Of a DNA stretch of 64,000 nucleotides, positions 43,301-55,500 are shown piece by piece. Origin of the DNA: Parapristionchus giblindavisi (lineage: Eukaryota > Nematoda > Chromadorea > Rhabditida > Diplogasteridae); NCBI GenBank assembly GCA_943737045.1, contig CALSFV010000049.1, positions 1 to 64,000 of the forward strand, given 5' to 3'. The stretch's first letter is position 1. Each line of letters begins with the position of its first letter. The notes beneath the pieces are model-generated. The model did no database searches and had not been told where the DNA came from. It was given only the letters and a program-made list of their open reading frames with translations. Made by a program: the position numbers and the translations under genes.

Positions 43301-46300
43301 GTACTCATCAAACTTCGTGAGCATTGAGAGAACTGCAAGGCCTATCCAGAAAACAAGTTTCAGGTTGCTGCGAATTCGGGTATTGGCTGCAGACTTGCTG
43401 CAACTTCGTGGTCGCAAAATCATATCTCGGCTTCTATAAGAGCTTTAAAGGAGTTCAAAGCAGCAAACTGATTCTCTCGGTGAATCCTAATGATCCTGTA
43501 AGTATGGTAGCGCTAGCATATCATTCACCCTCATGGATCGAAAAAGTCACTTTTTTATTAGACCAAACTTTGAAAAATCACAATTCTGGGGGCGGACATT
43601 GTTAAATTCTGATTATCGGATAGGAATGTTGAAAATATATTAATTAATCGATTCCCCTATTTTTAGAGCGATTTCTATTCTTTCTTGCCTGCGGCAGTCG
43701 ATTATCTGAAGGATAGTCGTTTAGGCCGCGCTTCCTTCTCATCACGCGACCCGCAAACATTTCTGGGTCTTCGACACTACTCAATGACGATTTAGCCGCT
43801 TATTGTGATTTTTGTTTCTCAGGATAGAGAGACATTTTATGAATCGAGTTTTTGATCTTTGATCTTTGTGTTTTCGATCTTTGATCTTTTATCTTTGTTC
43901 ATTTTTCGTCAAATTTTGCTCAAAATCACAATGAAAAGTTGTTTCATTCGATAACAGAAGATCAAAAACGCTTTCTTTTATAGTCTACGATGTTCAGGAT
44001 TAGCGACATTACGTTTTAGAGTTATTTCATCTATAAAATCTCGTTGAGACGTGTCGAAGACCCAGATATGTTTGCGGGTCGCGTGATGAGAAGGAAGCGC
44101 GGCCTAAACGACTATCCTTCAGATAATCGACTGCCGCAGGCAAGAAAGAATAGAAATCGCTCTAAAAATAGGGGAATCGATTAATTAATATATTTTCAAC
44201 ATTCCTATCCGATAACCAGAATTTAACAATGTCCGCCCCCAGAATTGTGATTTTTCAAAGTTTGGTCTATTAAAAAAGTGACTTTTTCGATCCATGAGGG
44301 TGAATGATATGCTAGCGCTACCATACTTACAGGATCATTAGGATTCACCGAGAGAATCAGTTTGTTGCTTTGAACTCCTCTAAGCTCTTCTAGAAGCCGA
44401 GATATGATTTTGCGACCACGAAGTTCAGCAAGTCTGCAGCCAATACCCGAATTCGCAGCAACCTGAAACTTGTTTTCTAGATAGGCCTTGCAGTTCTCTC
44501 AATGCTCACGAAGTTTGATGAGTACGAAAAATTCCCTGAAAGAATAATGAATTTTCGAAAAAGTGTTGTTCGGTTGCGTCATCACTATGCAATAACCAGA
44601 AAGGCCCGTGAGACCTTATAAGGGATCGAATACGTACATACTGTGGGTACATCATGTACAAGTTTCAGCTTGATATCTCATCTGACGCCAAAAAGGCAGT
44701 AGAACTAAAAAGTGTATTAAGACTTTGCGGCGCTACTGTACGTCCGTCGCGCAAATCTAACACCGCATAAAGGCACACCACAAACTTAATTGAAACTCTC
44801 CAAGCGTCATGTATCGTAGCCAAATAATGCGAGAGATCATTGCCCGATCGGAGAGTTTCAAATTAGCTCGGGACATGATTTGATATCCATATTATAGAGG
44901 AATTACCGGTGAGTTAACTCTAATCACAGCTGTGTTTGAAGCGTCATATATCTGATAGAGTCCGTCGTTTGCTGCAATGAAAGTGGTTTCAATACAATAC
45001 CTTTACCAGGCACAAAACGATTAGAGAAGAGCAACATTTATGCCCCGAAGAAACTCAGAATTCATTGTTTACAACATATTGTAGATATTCTCATAGAAAA
45101 AGAACAATTGTACTTCTTTCTCTTCTTGATATTGTAGTTTTCGAAATTCGCGATCGATAAACACGCTGGGCAGTAGAGTTGGCTATTCGGGTCACGGAAT
45201 GCGGGGCCCGCAATGGCCGCAACGCATTGCGGGCCCTCAATACAATGCGGGTCCGCAATCGCTCCCCTCGCCTCTCTTGGAGGATGCGGGCCAACCCCCG
45301 AATATCCAACTCTACTGGACAGTGCCAGAGCACAGTGAAAGAGAAAAGATGGACTGGATAGGAAGCCCATCTTCTTCTATCCAATCGATGGTGTCAAAAC
45401 GACTTTGCCTTGCAATTTTTAAAACTGATTTCTATAACATATTCTAATTGATCTCATTCTGTTTTAATAATTTTTGATATTTCACATATTTTCTTGCACT
45501 CGAACACTGTGTGGTGTACGATAAATAAATAAATAAATACAATAGTTCTACTTTATGGCGATATCCCTCGAATTTGAGCATATTGCGTCCGATACTCACC
45601 GGCAGATTGCGCCACGACATATATGATGATTGGTCCGCTTTTATCCTTTGCTGTGTTATTATTTCGGATGAAGACCTCCACTCCGCCCTGTGATAGTTTT
45701 AAAGGGAGCGTAACCTCACTCAACGGTCTCTTCAACGTTCTACGCTCTCTCGTTGTTAGAGAACAGATAAATATTGTGCGCAATGAAGAGACCATTGACC
45801 ACGAGACCACGCCCCTTTAATGACAATGACATGAGACAAATTGCATGCAACTAGCATATGAAAGTTGATAGGGCACATTATTAGCTAACTTATTTATTTG
45901 AAAAATTTACATTTAAAGTGCATGTAGACTTATTCTTGTACATCTATTTCTGTGGTTAATTCGTTTATCACTTACATCAATTTGAAGACTTGACTTTTCC
46001 TGGTTAGACTGGTACTTTTGGGCAATGTCTTTGATACTGAAAACGAATAGTACACGGAGAAAAATATCTAGTGAAAAATCCCTACAAATAGGGGACTAAT
46101 TCCCTAATGCATCGTTATATTTGCCTTACGTACCTACGCAGTAACCTCATCCGCCGCATCTCCGTCGTTTCGGCGCAGGTTACGGCGCAGCCACGTAGGG
46201 CGAATGTAACGATGCTTAACCTATACGGGAAGAAATCCGTAGTGAGACTTTTCAAACGAATAATTCGCTTAATGATAACGGATTTTTCTGTGGATGTATT

Positions 46301-47967
46301 GTGTATTTTTAAAAACTGAAACAATTTAAATCCCTTTAGATATTACTTCTTAAATTAGCTCAAATCAAGATCTACTCACTTTCCCTTCGATTCGTTGTCT
46401 GCAACAACGTCGAGATTCGCCGCGTAATCACTATATTTGTAGCTTATCGAAGCCCAGATCTTACAACCGTTCTGGCATTTGCTGATACCTATCTGAAGAA
46501 GACTTTGTTGGAATGATAGCTATCCAAAACCCCTCGGAAGATATAGTTATTTGAGTGTTAGGAGAGTAGTTGCATTATTTAGCACGAATATTCGTGATTC
46601 AGCAGACAATTTGCTATTTATGGATTGAAAATCGATGTTTTGTTTGTTTGTTTAAATCTATATTCTATTCTTAGCATGAATTTCTTTCCGCATGACATTA
46701 TTTGAAAGAGCTGAGTCACATGCAAGTCGGTAATGAAAACTGTATCATTATTATCATATTATCTTTCCTTTTTCACACGTTTGGAGAAAGTTAATTGTAT
46801 TTGGAGCTTACGGTCATATAGAATTTAGAATTCATTTTAGGATATGTATGAAATATTTTTGAGATCAACAGCGTCTACTAATAAAACGGAAAATAGATGC
46901 AAATTGATTAATAGATGCGTCGAGCCAAATGTTTTCAGTTGTTTATTACCTTTTGCACACCAGTGACATCGTATTCATCAATCACTAAAGAATTCGAGAA
47001 TTCGACGACGGCATCTGTAATCAGCTGAATCGATAGTGATAACATAACAGATAGCAGAAATCGATAACATAATATATTGTTACGTTCGTGCATTGTACCA
47101 CAGAGCTACAGTTATAAAATTATTGACGGTATAAAATGCACTTGTTTATTTGGTACAAAAGTAACCAACCACAGCCACAATGTGTTTCTATGTTTAGAGA
47201 GAGCGAAAAGTGAGATAGTTCGTAGATCAGAGAGAGCGAGGAAGGAAGAGAAGAAATAGTGGAGAGTTAATCGATAGTTTTTTCTCTGTTTAGCAGCCAG
47301 TAGCAAGGCAATTAGATAAGTACATTTTATACGGACTGTTTAGTATCAATATGAAACGGTAAAATCTGGACAAATCTGGTCGCTTTTTAAAGTAAAATTT
47401 ATGCCAATAGTTATGCGACTCCAAGTAAGTGGCCATGATCGCAAACAATGGTGCATGAAATACCAGTCGTGACAAGCACTAACCAGCCGGTTAACTTATT
47501 TGAAGGGAAATAGGAATTAAAGAAGGGGACCCACGAGTTTTTTCGTGACTAAACTGGCCAGGCAGAACTATAGATCACATCACCTTGTATACAAAAACAA
47601 TTTTTTCTAAAATTTTAGATGCCCCGGAATACCGTAATTCGGGCTTAAAGTTCATTGATACACCAGGGAAAGGCGCGAGTTTTTGAATTTGAAGGACAAA
47701 TGTATAGAAAATTGCAAACGGGAATTGAACCCGCGTGGCGCGGTTACAAGCGCTGACTACTAACCACTGAGCCACATGCGCTACGCTCTCACTCTCTGAA
47801 ATCTAATAGAGAACAGAATAGCACTTCCGATGTCCCGCGCTCTTCATGTCAATAGTGCAGCCCAAATCTCGTGGGTCGCCTTCTTTAAGTGAGTTAGAAC
47901 AAATTATAAATATAAAGAACGTACTTGAAAGGCCAAATAATACGAAGAATATGTAGATTGAGTACAT
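37359..47967 (-). CDS. Paralog copy C: secreted, C-terminally anchored protein (387 aa)
   Basis: Exons: 47925-47967, 46950-47014, 46380-46492, 45976-46036, 45600-45687, 44907-44971, 42401-42463, 42107-42192, 41769-41866, 41153-41235, 40584-40645, 39783-39872, 39644-39701, 37783-37915, 37359-37414 (1164 nt, single frame). Signal peptide MYSIYIFFVLFGLS. Motifs as in B: SKCQNGCKIWASI, EVFIRNNNTAK, SGPIIIYVVAQ, ARLVGFDNALD, FKLEINGPIVSLAFG, GYFSSPGFVGCYGGKGLDQ, NFTIETEVNTD. A Thr/Ser-rich stalk is followed by a hydrophobic C-terminus KMLLGAIILMLTVAYSV. Introns 6 and 13 carry 1.4-1.7 kb foldbacks; introns 5 and 6 carry GCGGGCCCGC MITEs. Sister of copy B by exon 10 and the loss of the exon 14 Cys. 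Function unknown; the reading frame is intact. Confidence 0.86.
37530..37735. mobile_element. MITE, TATAAAATGTACTTG family
   Basis: Inverted ends CCGTATAAAATGTACTTG and CAAGTGTATTTTATACGG; the inside has CT-rich blocks and ATAGAAACACATTGTG. Related copies: 47127-47338, 49115-49312, 52826-52985 and probably 62888-63145. Confidence 0.75.
38026..39474. mobile_element. Mariner-type foldback in copy C intron 13
   Basis: Terminal CAGTACCGTGCAAAAGTCCG repeated inverted at the right end, flanked by TA on both sides (38024-38025, 39475-39476), as in Tc1/mariner elements. The two halves are near-perfect inverted copies meeting around 38750-38850. No transposase recognised. Confidence 0.88.
40020..40068. 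mobile_element. MITE family 'CTCCGCTCTGG', half copy
   Basis: Only one arm is present: GCATTGTCAGAGCGGAGAG then TTTCAAATCATCTTG. Confidence 0.55.
40164..40230 (+). repeat. tRNA-derived SINE-like fragment
   Basis: ATAGCGCAGTGGTAAACG (A box) and AAGTTCGAAACC (B box) at tRNA spacing. No convincing acceptor stem. Lies in copy C intron 11. Confidence 0.5.
41307..41430. mobile_element. TTAA-MITE family, copy C intron 9
   Basis: TTAAAGGGGACGTAACC to GCCCTTCCTTAA with the conserved centre CTCGTTGTTAGAGAACAG. Confidence 0.75.
42743..43072. mobile_element. MITE with seven GCGGGCCCGC palindromes, member 2
   Basis: Ends CTAGGGTTGGC and GCCAACTCTAG. GCGGGCCCGC occurs at about 42772, 42802, 42840, 42932, 42972, 43002 and 43041, five of them within the 14-mer TTGCGGGCCCGCAA. 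It lies in copy C intron 6, 14 bp from the next foldback. Confidence 0.88.
43087..44738. mobile_element. Foldback element in copy C intron 6
   Basis: Terminal CAGTAGCGCCGCAAAGTC inverted at the right end; flanks are TG and TA, compatible with an eroded TA duplication. Arms are near-identical over roughly 800 bp each; the centre (about 43850-43900) contains GATCTTTGATCTTTG. No transposase recognised. Confidence 0.85.
44782..44882. mobile_element. MITE family 'CTCCGCTCTGG'
   Basis: TTAATTGAAACTCTCC and GGAGAGTTTCAAATTAGC arms, immediately 3' of exon 6 of copy C. Confidence 0.65.
45173..45315. mobile_element. MITE with GCGGGCCCGC-like palindromes, member 3 (short)
   Basis: Ends TAGAGTTGGCTATTCGGG and CCCGAATATCCAACTCTA. 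Contains GCGGGGCCCGCAA, TTGCGGGCCCTCAA and GCGGGTCCGC. In copy C intron 5. Confidence 0.83.
45699..45820. mobile_element. TTAA-MITE family, copy C intron 4, with empty site in copy B
   Basis: TTAAAGGGAGCGTAACC to CGCCCCTTTAA. The equivalent position in copy B (35331-35345, ATTGTTTTAATGACA) has a single TTAA and no element, so insertion followed the B/C duplication and duplicated TTAA. Confidence 0.85.
46111..46216. repeat. Imperfect palindrome
   Basis: GCATCGTTATATTTGCC with ACGTACCTACGC on one side and GGGCGAATGTAACGATGC on the other. Probably a MITE in copy C intron 3. Confidence 0.55.
47127..47338. mobile_element. MITE, TATAAAATGTACTTG family
   Basis: GTATAAAATGCACTTG at one end and AAGTACATTTTATACGG at the other; opposite orientation to 37530-37735. 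In copy C intron 1. Confidence 0.75.
47709..47783 (-). repeat. tRNA-derived SINE-like fragment
   Basis: Reverse strand: CATGTGGCTCAGTGGTTAG and CGGGTTCAATTCCCG, strong A- and B-box likeness. The T-arm stem CGGGTTCAATTCCCG is complete, but the acceptor stem is not. In copy C intron 1. Confidence 0.6.
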
Positions 47968-48013
47968 GGCAGAAGACACGGTAAAAGTGTAGGATGAGAC
48001 TAAAATGTACACG

Positions 48014-48019
48014 CTTATC
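48014..48019 (-). promoter_or_regulatory. GATAAG site, copy C proximal promoter
   Basis: AGATAAGCGTGTACA, 47 bp upstream of the ATG; conserved with B and D. Confidence 0.5.
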
Positions 48020-48085
48020 TATTATATCATTTCGTTGATCGTTCGATCTCACAGTTTGATTGCTTTTCAAAGCTTATTTTTGTTG

Positions 48086-48104
48086 CTTATCACCTTATGA
48101 GTCA
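48086..48104 (-). promoter_or_regulatory. bZIP-like plus GATAAG block, copy C
   Basis: TGACTCATAAGGTGATAAGC: a bZIP-like site (48094-48104) directly followed by GATAAG (48086-48091). Confidence 0.5.
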
Positions 48105-48138
48105 GTACGTTTTCACGGTGATTATAACTGCCTCACAC

Positions 48139-48532
48139 TCAGCTGAAAGATACTTAATAGTAAGCATACGATTTGCTACCTCAGTCGGATAAGATGGCGA
48201 TATGCTTACATATAAGCATGGGCAAATGCTTACCGGGTTGCTTACATGAAAGAAACAACTCGGCAAAAGATTGCGATAGAATGGGGGACCGAACCACCGA
48301 CCTACCGATAGCTAGTGAAGGCGCTTACCACTGCGCCACCTAACCATGTAGCTGTGGCTAGTATAACTCAAAGTCTATTCCGGGAGGCGAACGCCCGCCT
48401 CTTTCAATTTAAGCATACGCTATGCTTAAATATAAGCATCTCTCTTCTAAGCATACGTTTTGCTTAACTATAAGCGATCGTGTCGCTAAGTATATGCGTA
48501 AGCAACGCATTTGCTAAGCATCTTTCAGCTCA
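48139..48532. mobile_element. MITE rich in TAAGCAT
   Basis: Ends CAGCTGAAAGATACTTA and TAAGCATCTTTCAGCT. TAAGCATACG or its complement recurs at least eight times, and a tRNA-derived fragment is nested inside. Confidence 0.7.
48282..48346 (-). repeat. tRNA-derived SINE-like fragment
   Basis: Reverse strand: GTGGCGCAGTGGTAAGCGCC and GGTGGTTCGGTCCCC. Nested inside the TAAGCAT MITE. Confidence 0.55.
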
Positions 48533-49114
48533 GTGCACCACAATAGTTGCATCACTGCATGGCCAGCCCTTTCAAAGTTGGCGTGATCATTCCGCCATTG
48601 GCATTTTTGAATTGGGAATGAGGGTATTATACGAGTATAACTATTTTTAGCGTTCTTATGTATGATCACTGAGAGAGATTTCTTATCCTCAAAGGGCCCA
48701 AATAGACGTGAAAGCAACGAAACGAGAACAATAAATATTATTGGTCACTATGTCAATATCACGGGGCTTCCTTTTTAGTGCCTGTCCTATGACATGTAGA
48801 GACAGAGTTGTGCACCATTTGTCATTCATATACACATGTAATCATCATATAAAGGAAAAAGAACAATTTATAAAATAAAATGGTGTGATAACGAGAGATT
48901 AACCAATTGTAGGACCATCTCAAACTTTTCGAAGCAGAAATATGTATACATATATATTGTTTACTAAAAGGTACCTTGATAAACTTCTTAAAGTTAAACT
49001 ATAAATTGATACAAAATAAATGTTAAACGATGATTTATGGAGTCAGGGTTGATAACACGGTTGATTAATGATAAATTTTTATTTGAAAACATAGTAATAC
49101 TATGTCTTTATTAT

Positions 49115-49312
49115 CCCTATAAAATGTACTTAAACGCAGAAATATTCTATCGATCAAACCCAATTTCCCTACCTTCCATTCTCGCGCTCAATCTGATCTA
49201 CGTAGTACGTACTATATCGTTTGGACTCTCTCTCGCTAAACATAGAACTTCATTGTGGCTCTGGCTGGCTACTCTCGTACCAAATTAACAAGTGTATTTT
49301 ATACGGTCAATA
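49115..49312. mobile_element. MITE, TATAAAATGTACTTG family
   Basis: CTATAAAATGTACTTAAAC and CAAGTGTATTTTATACGG ends. Confidence 0.7.
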
Positions 49313-49514
49313 CGTGGTATACTATAGAATGAATTGCGTTTGGGTGATAATCATATTTTACTATAAGAGTCTGTAGTGTGGAAGAATGAGTGAAACGATA
49401 TCTACGATTCTCGATTTTTTGTCAAATAAATTGGCCATCTTTATACAGCAAGTAAAAATGAGCAAATTAAGTATGAACAACAATGGTCGTTATGTATTCG
49501 GATATATTTATACA

Positions 49515-52500
49515 TCAAACTCCGAATGCAACTGCCAAAAAGCATATTATCGGTCCCAGCAAAACTTTGCCTGAAAGTAGATTAGTCGTGTTTAGAATAT
49601 TTTTTAAACTATGAAACAAATATAATATTTATCATGCAAACCGTACTATATGGTAATGATTTCGTGGTCGTGGAAGTCGTCGGAGTAACTGTAGTTGCAG
49701 TCGGATTTGAATCAACGGAAGTATATCGTAAGATGAATCCATTCCGAATATCGTCACATGTCATGTCAACTTCGATCCTCTAGTGAGATTCAATATTTTC
49801 CGATTCCAAAAATTTTTATTCGATTTTTGACACTGTAGACAGTGGAGCATCTCTTGTTTTCCGTGCATGATTTGAGCAAAAGCATTTCATTTTCCATTTT
49901 ACTTATGGAATTTACTTACCGACGTCAAATCTACTTGATTCTTATATTTATTATTCGGAGGTTTGCCTGTTAGCCTGCAGAAATATTTAAGCATGTAAAT
50001 TGTATTGCTATTACTACTAACGATATTTTGTTATCGTTGGAAACATCGGTAATGAGGAGATTGTGAGCCGCATCCGTATTCACTTCGGTTTCAATCGTGA
50101 CGTTGACTTTACTGGAATATAAAGAAATAAACAACTTTGAATAACAGTTTTGAATATGACTCAAATCAGATATAAAACACTATCTGAGAGAATTCAATAA
50201 CTGGAATATTTTTCGGTATCGATGAAAAATGAATTTTTCTGTTTTATGTATGATAATTACAGGCTCCATGAGTGAAGTACACTGGTACTTGGAAATTGCT
50301 TCCAATTGAAAATTCGCATCAGGGGGTGACCACACAACGATTTGGCGCCTTTTCCTAAAAGGTTTATTTTGAATCCAATCGATGCGGAAGTGGACGCAAT
50401 CGACTCCTTAGCTAATTCTAAGAAACTATTGTCAAGGGGAGTTTTTCGATCAACGGTCAACGAAGGCTGGAATTTTGAATTTTCGAAAAAAATTTCACAT
50501 TTAATTAATTTTCACTATTTTGCTTCAACAACCCTACGTTTTTTTATTTGCTTAATCGCTTCTAAATATCATAACACAGCTTCAGTTTAAAAAATCATAT
50601 TTTTTTAAAAATACGATTACGGTGAATAAATCATTTTTATAATGAAGTCGTGAATTATGGTGTGGCACCTACAGTATCCCGAATCGATCAATTTAGAAAT
50701 CTTGTAGTTTTAAACATATTTTACCGCTGTTCCTGACATGACTAAGGTATACGACTACTCCTCGTCTTCGGATTGCACCCGTGCCCAGGTGCTGATGTCG
50801 ATGAAAATTGACAATTTTCGTAAATTAATCACTATTTCGTTGTTTGTGATCCAATATCGATAAAAATTGGACCACTATACCATATTATCATCTATGCAAA
50901 CATACTAAAAAATAAAGAGAATCGGTTGACTGCGAAGAAAGTTATTGTTGAAAAACCAAAATATTGTAGAATATTTGCCAGCACTGTACCGTGCAGGTGC
51001 ACTCCGAAGACGAGGAGTAGTCGTATACCTTAGTCATGTCAGGAACAGCGGTAAAATATGTTTAAAACTACCAGATTTCTAAATTGATCGATTCGGGATA
51101 CTGTAGGTGCTACACCATAATTCACGACTTCATTATAAAAATGATTTATTCACCGTAATCGTATTTTTAAAAAATTATGATTTTTAAACTGAAGCTGTGT
51201 TATGATATTTAGAAGCGATTAAGCAAATAAAAAAACGTAGGGTTGTTGAAGCAAAATAGTGAAAATTAATTAAATGTGGAATTTTTTTCGAAAATTCAAA
51301 ATTCCAGCCTTCGTTGACCGTTGATCAAAAAACTCGCCTAAGCAATAGTTTCTTAGAATTAGCCAAGGAGTCCATTTCTCCCACTCACGAATCGATTGGC
51401 ATCGAAATAAACTTTTTAGGAAAAGGCGCCAAATCGTTGTGTGGTCACCCCCTGATGCGAATTTTCAATTGGAAGCAATTTCCAAGTACCAGTGTACTTC
51501 ACTCGTTGAGCCTGTATTTATCATACATAAAAGAGAAAAATCCATTTTTCGTCGATACCGCACCTATGTCGACTTTTTAAGATAGCGTGTTATATGACAT
51601 TTTGTTATTTCAACTTCTCCTAGTTCGGATTCTATTACCAGTACCGAACACGTTTCAACTTGAATGCTTAGAAGTTTCGCGCGTAACTATTCTTGCTATT
51701 AATTTCTATAATCAGATACGTGTATTGACCTCGTCGAAGACAATGCAAAGTGCACCTTAGCATCATAGTCGGAAGATCGATAAACCTGGAAGTAATTTAT
51801 TGGCGTTGGATTCATTGATCTAAATCTGCGGAATATTTGTTTGACGCAAACGTGACGTCTATCGTCGCATAGACGTAGGTGTAATGTGTTAGGTCCAAAG
51901 TGGAAAACCGTGAAGGGTCATACAGGTACTGTAGAAAGTTACGGTATCAATCAATTATTGATTGATTGACGATTTCGATAGATTCTTACAGTAACCTCAG
52001 GGTTTTAAATTTGGGACCCAAAATCGTTGGTAGTCGAACAAATGTCCCCGGGCCGCCGAACCTGATCAAGTCCTTTTCCTCCATAGCATCCAATAAAACC
52101 AGGTGACGAAAGGTATCCAACATTATCAAACGATTGAGATACATCTGAAGAACATTCAACTGTGAATTAATCACTTTGAATATTATGCTAATTTGGCACT
52201 CAACGCCAGCTAAACTATCTCTTTTATTTGTACAGTCAGAATTGGAGTATTACCATAAACCACAGTTTCAAATCATCTTGATGATCTGATTTAGTTAGCT
52301 TCAAGACGAACTGACCAAACTGTTGAGATGCCTGAATATCGATATTTGTTCCTATGCCAAAGTCGAGAGAGATGATAGGGCCGTTGACATTGAGCTTGAA
52401 ACCGTCACTCGAACTAGAAAAGGCAACATAAAAGTGAAAACTAACAATAAATGTATTACAGAAAAGTACGCAGTGTATAAAATTGCACGAGACTATCGCG

Positions 52501-55500
52501 CAGTTTCGACTATTTCCAGTCTTGTTTTATCCACCCGATTGTCCTATATTATTTTGCTCCATTGTCCATTCCCTTATGCTAACATCATAGGTGTGTTTTC
52601 GTACATTTAACTTCATCTTATTGTCAAAATGCGTTAATGCTTTTGCACATTTTATGGTGATTAAATAATTATTATTTTGAAAATAAGCGTTGAAAGGGGA
52701 AGTGAAATATAACAAATATTGCTCACGTTGAATGGTATGCCGTCGTACATTTATCGGGGTTTTGATCATCGACATTATCGAATCCGACCAGACGAGCCGT
52801 CACTCCATAGTACTGTAATAGCGTTATTCATCTATGTTTAGAGAGAGGGACAAAGCGAGATAGCACGTAGATCAGAGAGAGTGCGAGGAAGGGAAGGGAG
52901 GGAAATGGGGGTTGATCGATAACACTTCTGCGTTTTACCAGCCATTAGCAAGGCAATTATGCAAGTACATTTTATACGGACTATATAACAATTCATTCAT
53001 TCATTTCATTTAAAAAAAATTATTAATAGTAAGAGAAGACGTGATATGAATGGGGGAAAAGCTCTTCTTACTTAAAAATCAATATCTTGGCTACCATCAT
53101 CGTATAAGTATTTTAATATTTTGAGTGAAAGTTTTGAACTCACCTCACCCTTTCCTACTGTAACAGTGAACGGCTTCGCGCTGAGGATCGTGAATATATT
53201 CGATGCCTGAAGACCATAGAGAGTTTCAATATTAGCATGAAAAATAGCTTTGACATTTTGATATTTTTTTAAAACTTACCGGAGAGTTGACTCTGATCGA
53301 TGGTAAATTGGACGCATCGTAGACATGACTGATTCCGCTGTTTTCTGAAATACGATTGGCAAATTTAAATTTGAATGTTTACAGCATTCCATGAGGAAGA
53401 ATACCAATCTCCAGATATCAAACAACGTTTTGTGTTGTACATAATTTAATTTCAATACATTTTTCAATTTGGCCTACAGTGATCACCCGCAGGACTTCGT
53501 GTGCCTTGAATAACGGGTACCTTTACATTTATATTTTACATTTTTCAATACATATATCGTACTCACTAGTCATTTTGGCTGCGACATAAATGATAATTGG
53601 TCCTCCTTTTGCGTTAACTGGGTTGTTGTTGCGAATATGGATTTCATTGGCTACCTGCAGGATAAATCGGAATCATAACCTTACTTGAGATATTTTAATA
53701 TCGGATACACACATTGGTATGATGACAAAGAGGAACTGATGACCTAATTCATAATCTGTATTCCACCAATAAGATCCAATAAATGGAATCATACGCATTT
53801 TCCTAGTATCATAATTCGCAGTTATAATATTTTTATGATAATACTATTACATAAGAGATCGAAAATAAACAAATGGAATATTACAGTAATATGAATCTTC
53901 GACTTCTCCTTGTTTTCCTCGTATTGTTCGCTTTTGCTGCCGATACTGAAAGACATTTCTAAATTAGTCAAATAATTGAACTTAGTTTGTACACAAAAAA
54001 GCGAGTGATGGCTCAACAGTTTCATGTTTCCTTGGATTTGTGACTTCAAGGAGAGATTTTAAGTAGGGGAGAAGCAGTAATACACTTAAATGTATTGAAA
54101 TATTTTTTCACATAAACTCGGTGATTGTGTGTAAGATTTATCATTGTCATAAACTTCAGCCATCGCCATCATTCTTTCATAAATAGAATGTGAAATGGCG
54201 AGACGATTTTTGTTCGCACAAAAAGTTTAAAACTTACTTTCCTTGCACCAGACCATCCGCAACTACGTCTAAATTCTTCGCATAGTCGCTATATTGTTTC
54301 TGTACAGAGGCCCATATGTTACACCCATTGGCGCATTTGGGTATACTGAGCTGAAAGTACAGATTATTTTTAAACGAAAAAAAATAACGAGACAAATTGC
54401 TGATCAGTGGTTTTGTGAAATGTGTCCTATATTTGCTTCTGCATCAACTTATCGACAGAAACAGTGAATCAGAAGAAACAGTTCACGACGTTCATAACTC
54501 TAGAGTTCAAAACTCCGTGGGGATTTATCATCATCAGATATGATCAATAACAATAACAATAATACATAATGTACAAACCGTTTGAACACCATTAAGATCG
54601 TATTCATCGATCATGACGGAATCTGTGAATTCCACGAGGGCTTCTGCAAATCACGAATATATTGCGCGAGAATATTGATAATGGTATATTGAGTTCGACC
54701 CGCGCAAAAAGGACTCATTCACAGGAGAGAGGCTAATTGCGGGGAAATGAATAATCGAATGACCTGGGGGAATGAATAACCGGGTTGCTCGTTTGAGGCC
54801 ACCGAAATGAGTAATGATGAGTCATTTTTGCCACCCTAGTATAACCCAGTGTTGTACTCGCTAAAAATATTCCCAATTTAAGAGAGATGGTCGTTAAGAC
54901 TCGACCACCCCCCGGACACGTGCGCTAGCAATGGGAACTGGGGGTCCATACTTGGGTGTTAGGAGTGTCACCGGCCCTTATTACATAAAACAGCAGAAAT
55001 TTCCTGTTTGTACCCTCAGGCAATTAGAAAAATTAATTTAAGTGCGAAAACGTATAAAAATCATAATTTCTCAAAATATTGAGATAAAGTCTAAATATCA
55101 TTTGCGATGCGTCTATTGTGCAATTCACTATTACTTCATACCTTGCATCATTCACTACCTTGCTAATTCACTATTAGCATCGAATGTGCGTTGATTCCTA
55201 AACCACTTTTTTGACTCAAGATTTTGGTTTTTTCGGACAAATTATCGCTTGTTGTAGTTTGCTGCAAAGATTTCCGATCAGGTATTGTAGCCTAAGCAAT
55301 TCTGCATTGAATTCATTTAAAACCGGGTTCTTCCCGTTAGATCAACTTGCCGAAATTTTCGCTCGAATTTCCGTAATCGATGGTTTTCTCGAAAAAATGT
55401 ATTTTCCAAACGTATTTTCCAAACAATTGGTGCGGAATTGTGGTCTACTTAAAGTTTCGAGGTGAGATGAGTAAAATTACAAAAGAAGCCCATCACTTGG

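Larger units (their letters stand above)
47968..49514. other. Intergenic C-D
   Basis: Contains the copy C promoter sites, a TAAGCAT-rich MITE (48139-48532), the duplicated flank shared with 36950-37260 (about 48680-48910) and a TATAAAATGTACTTG MITE (49115-49312). No coding exon recognised. Confidence 0.6.

Noticed and set aside
47709..47783. Functional tRNA gene
   Set aside because: A and B boxes and a T-arm are present, but no paired acceptor stem could be found.
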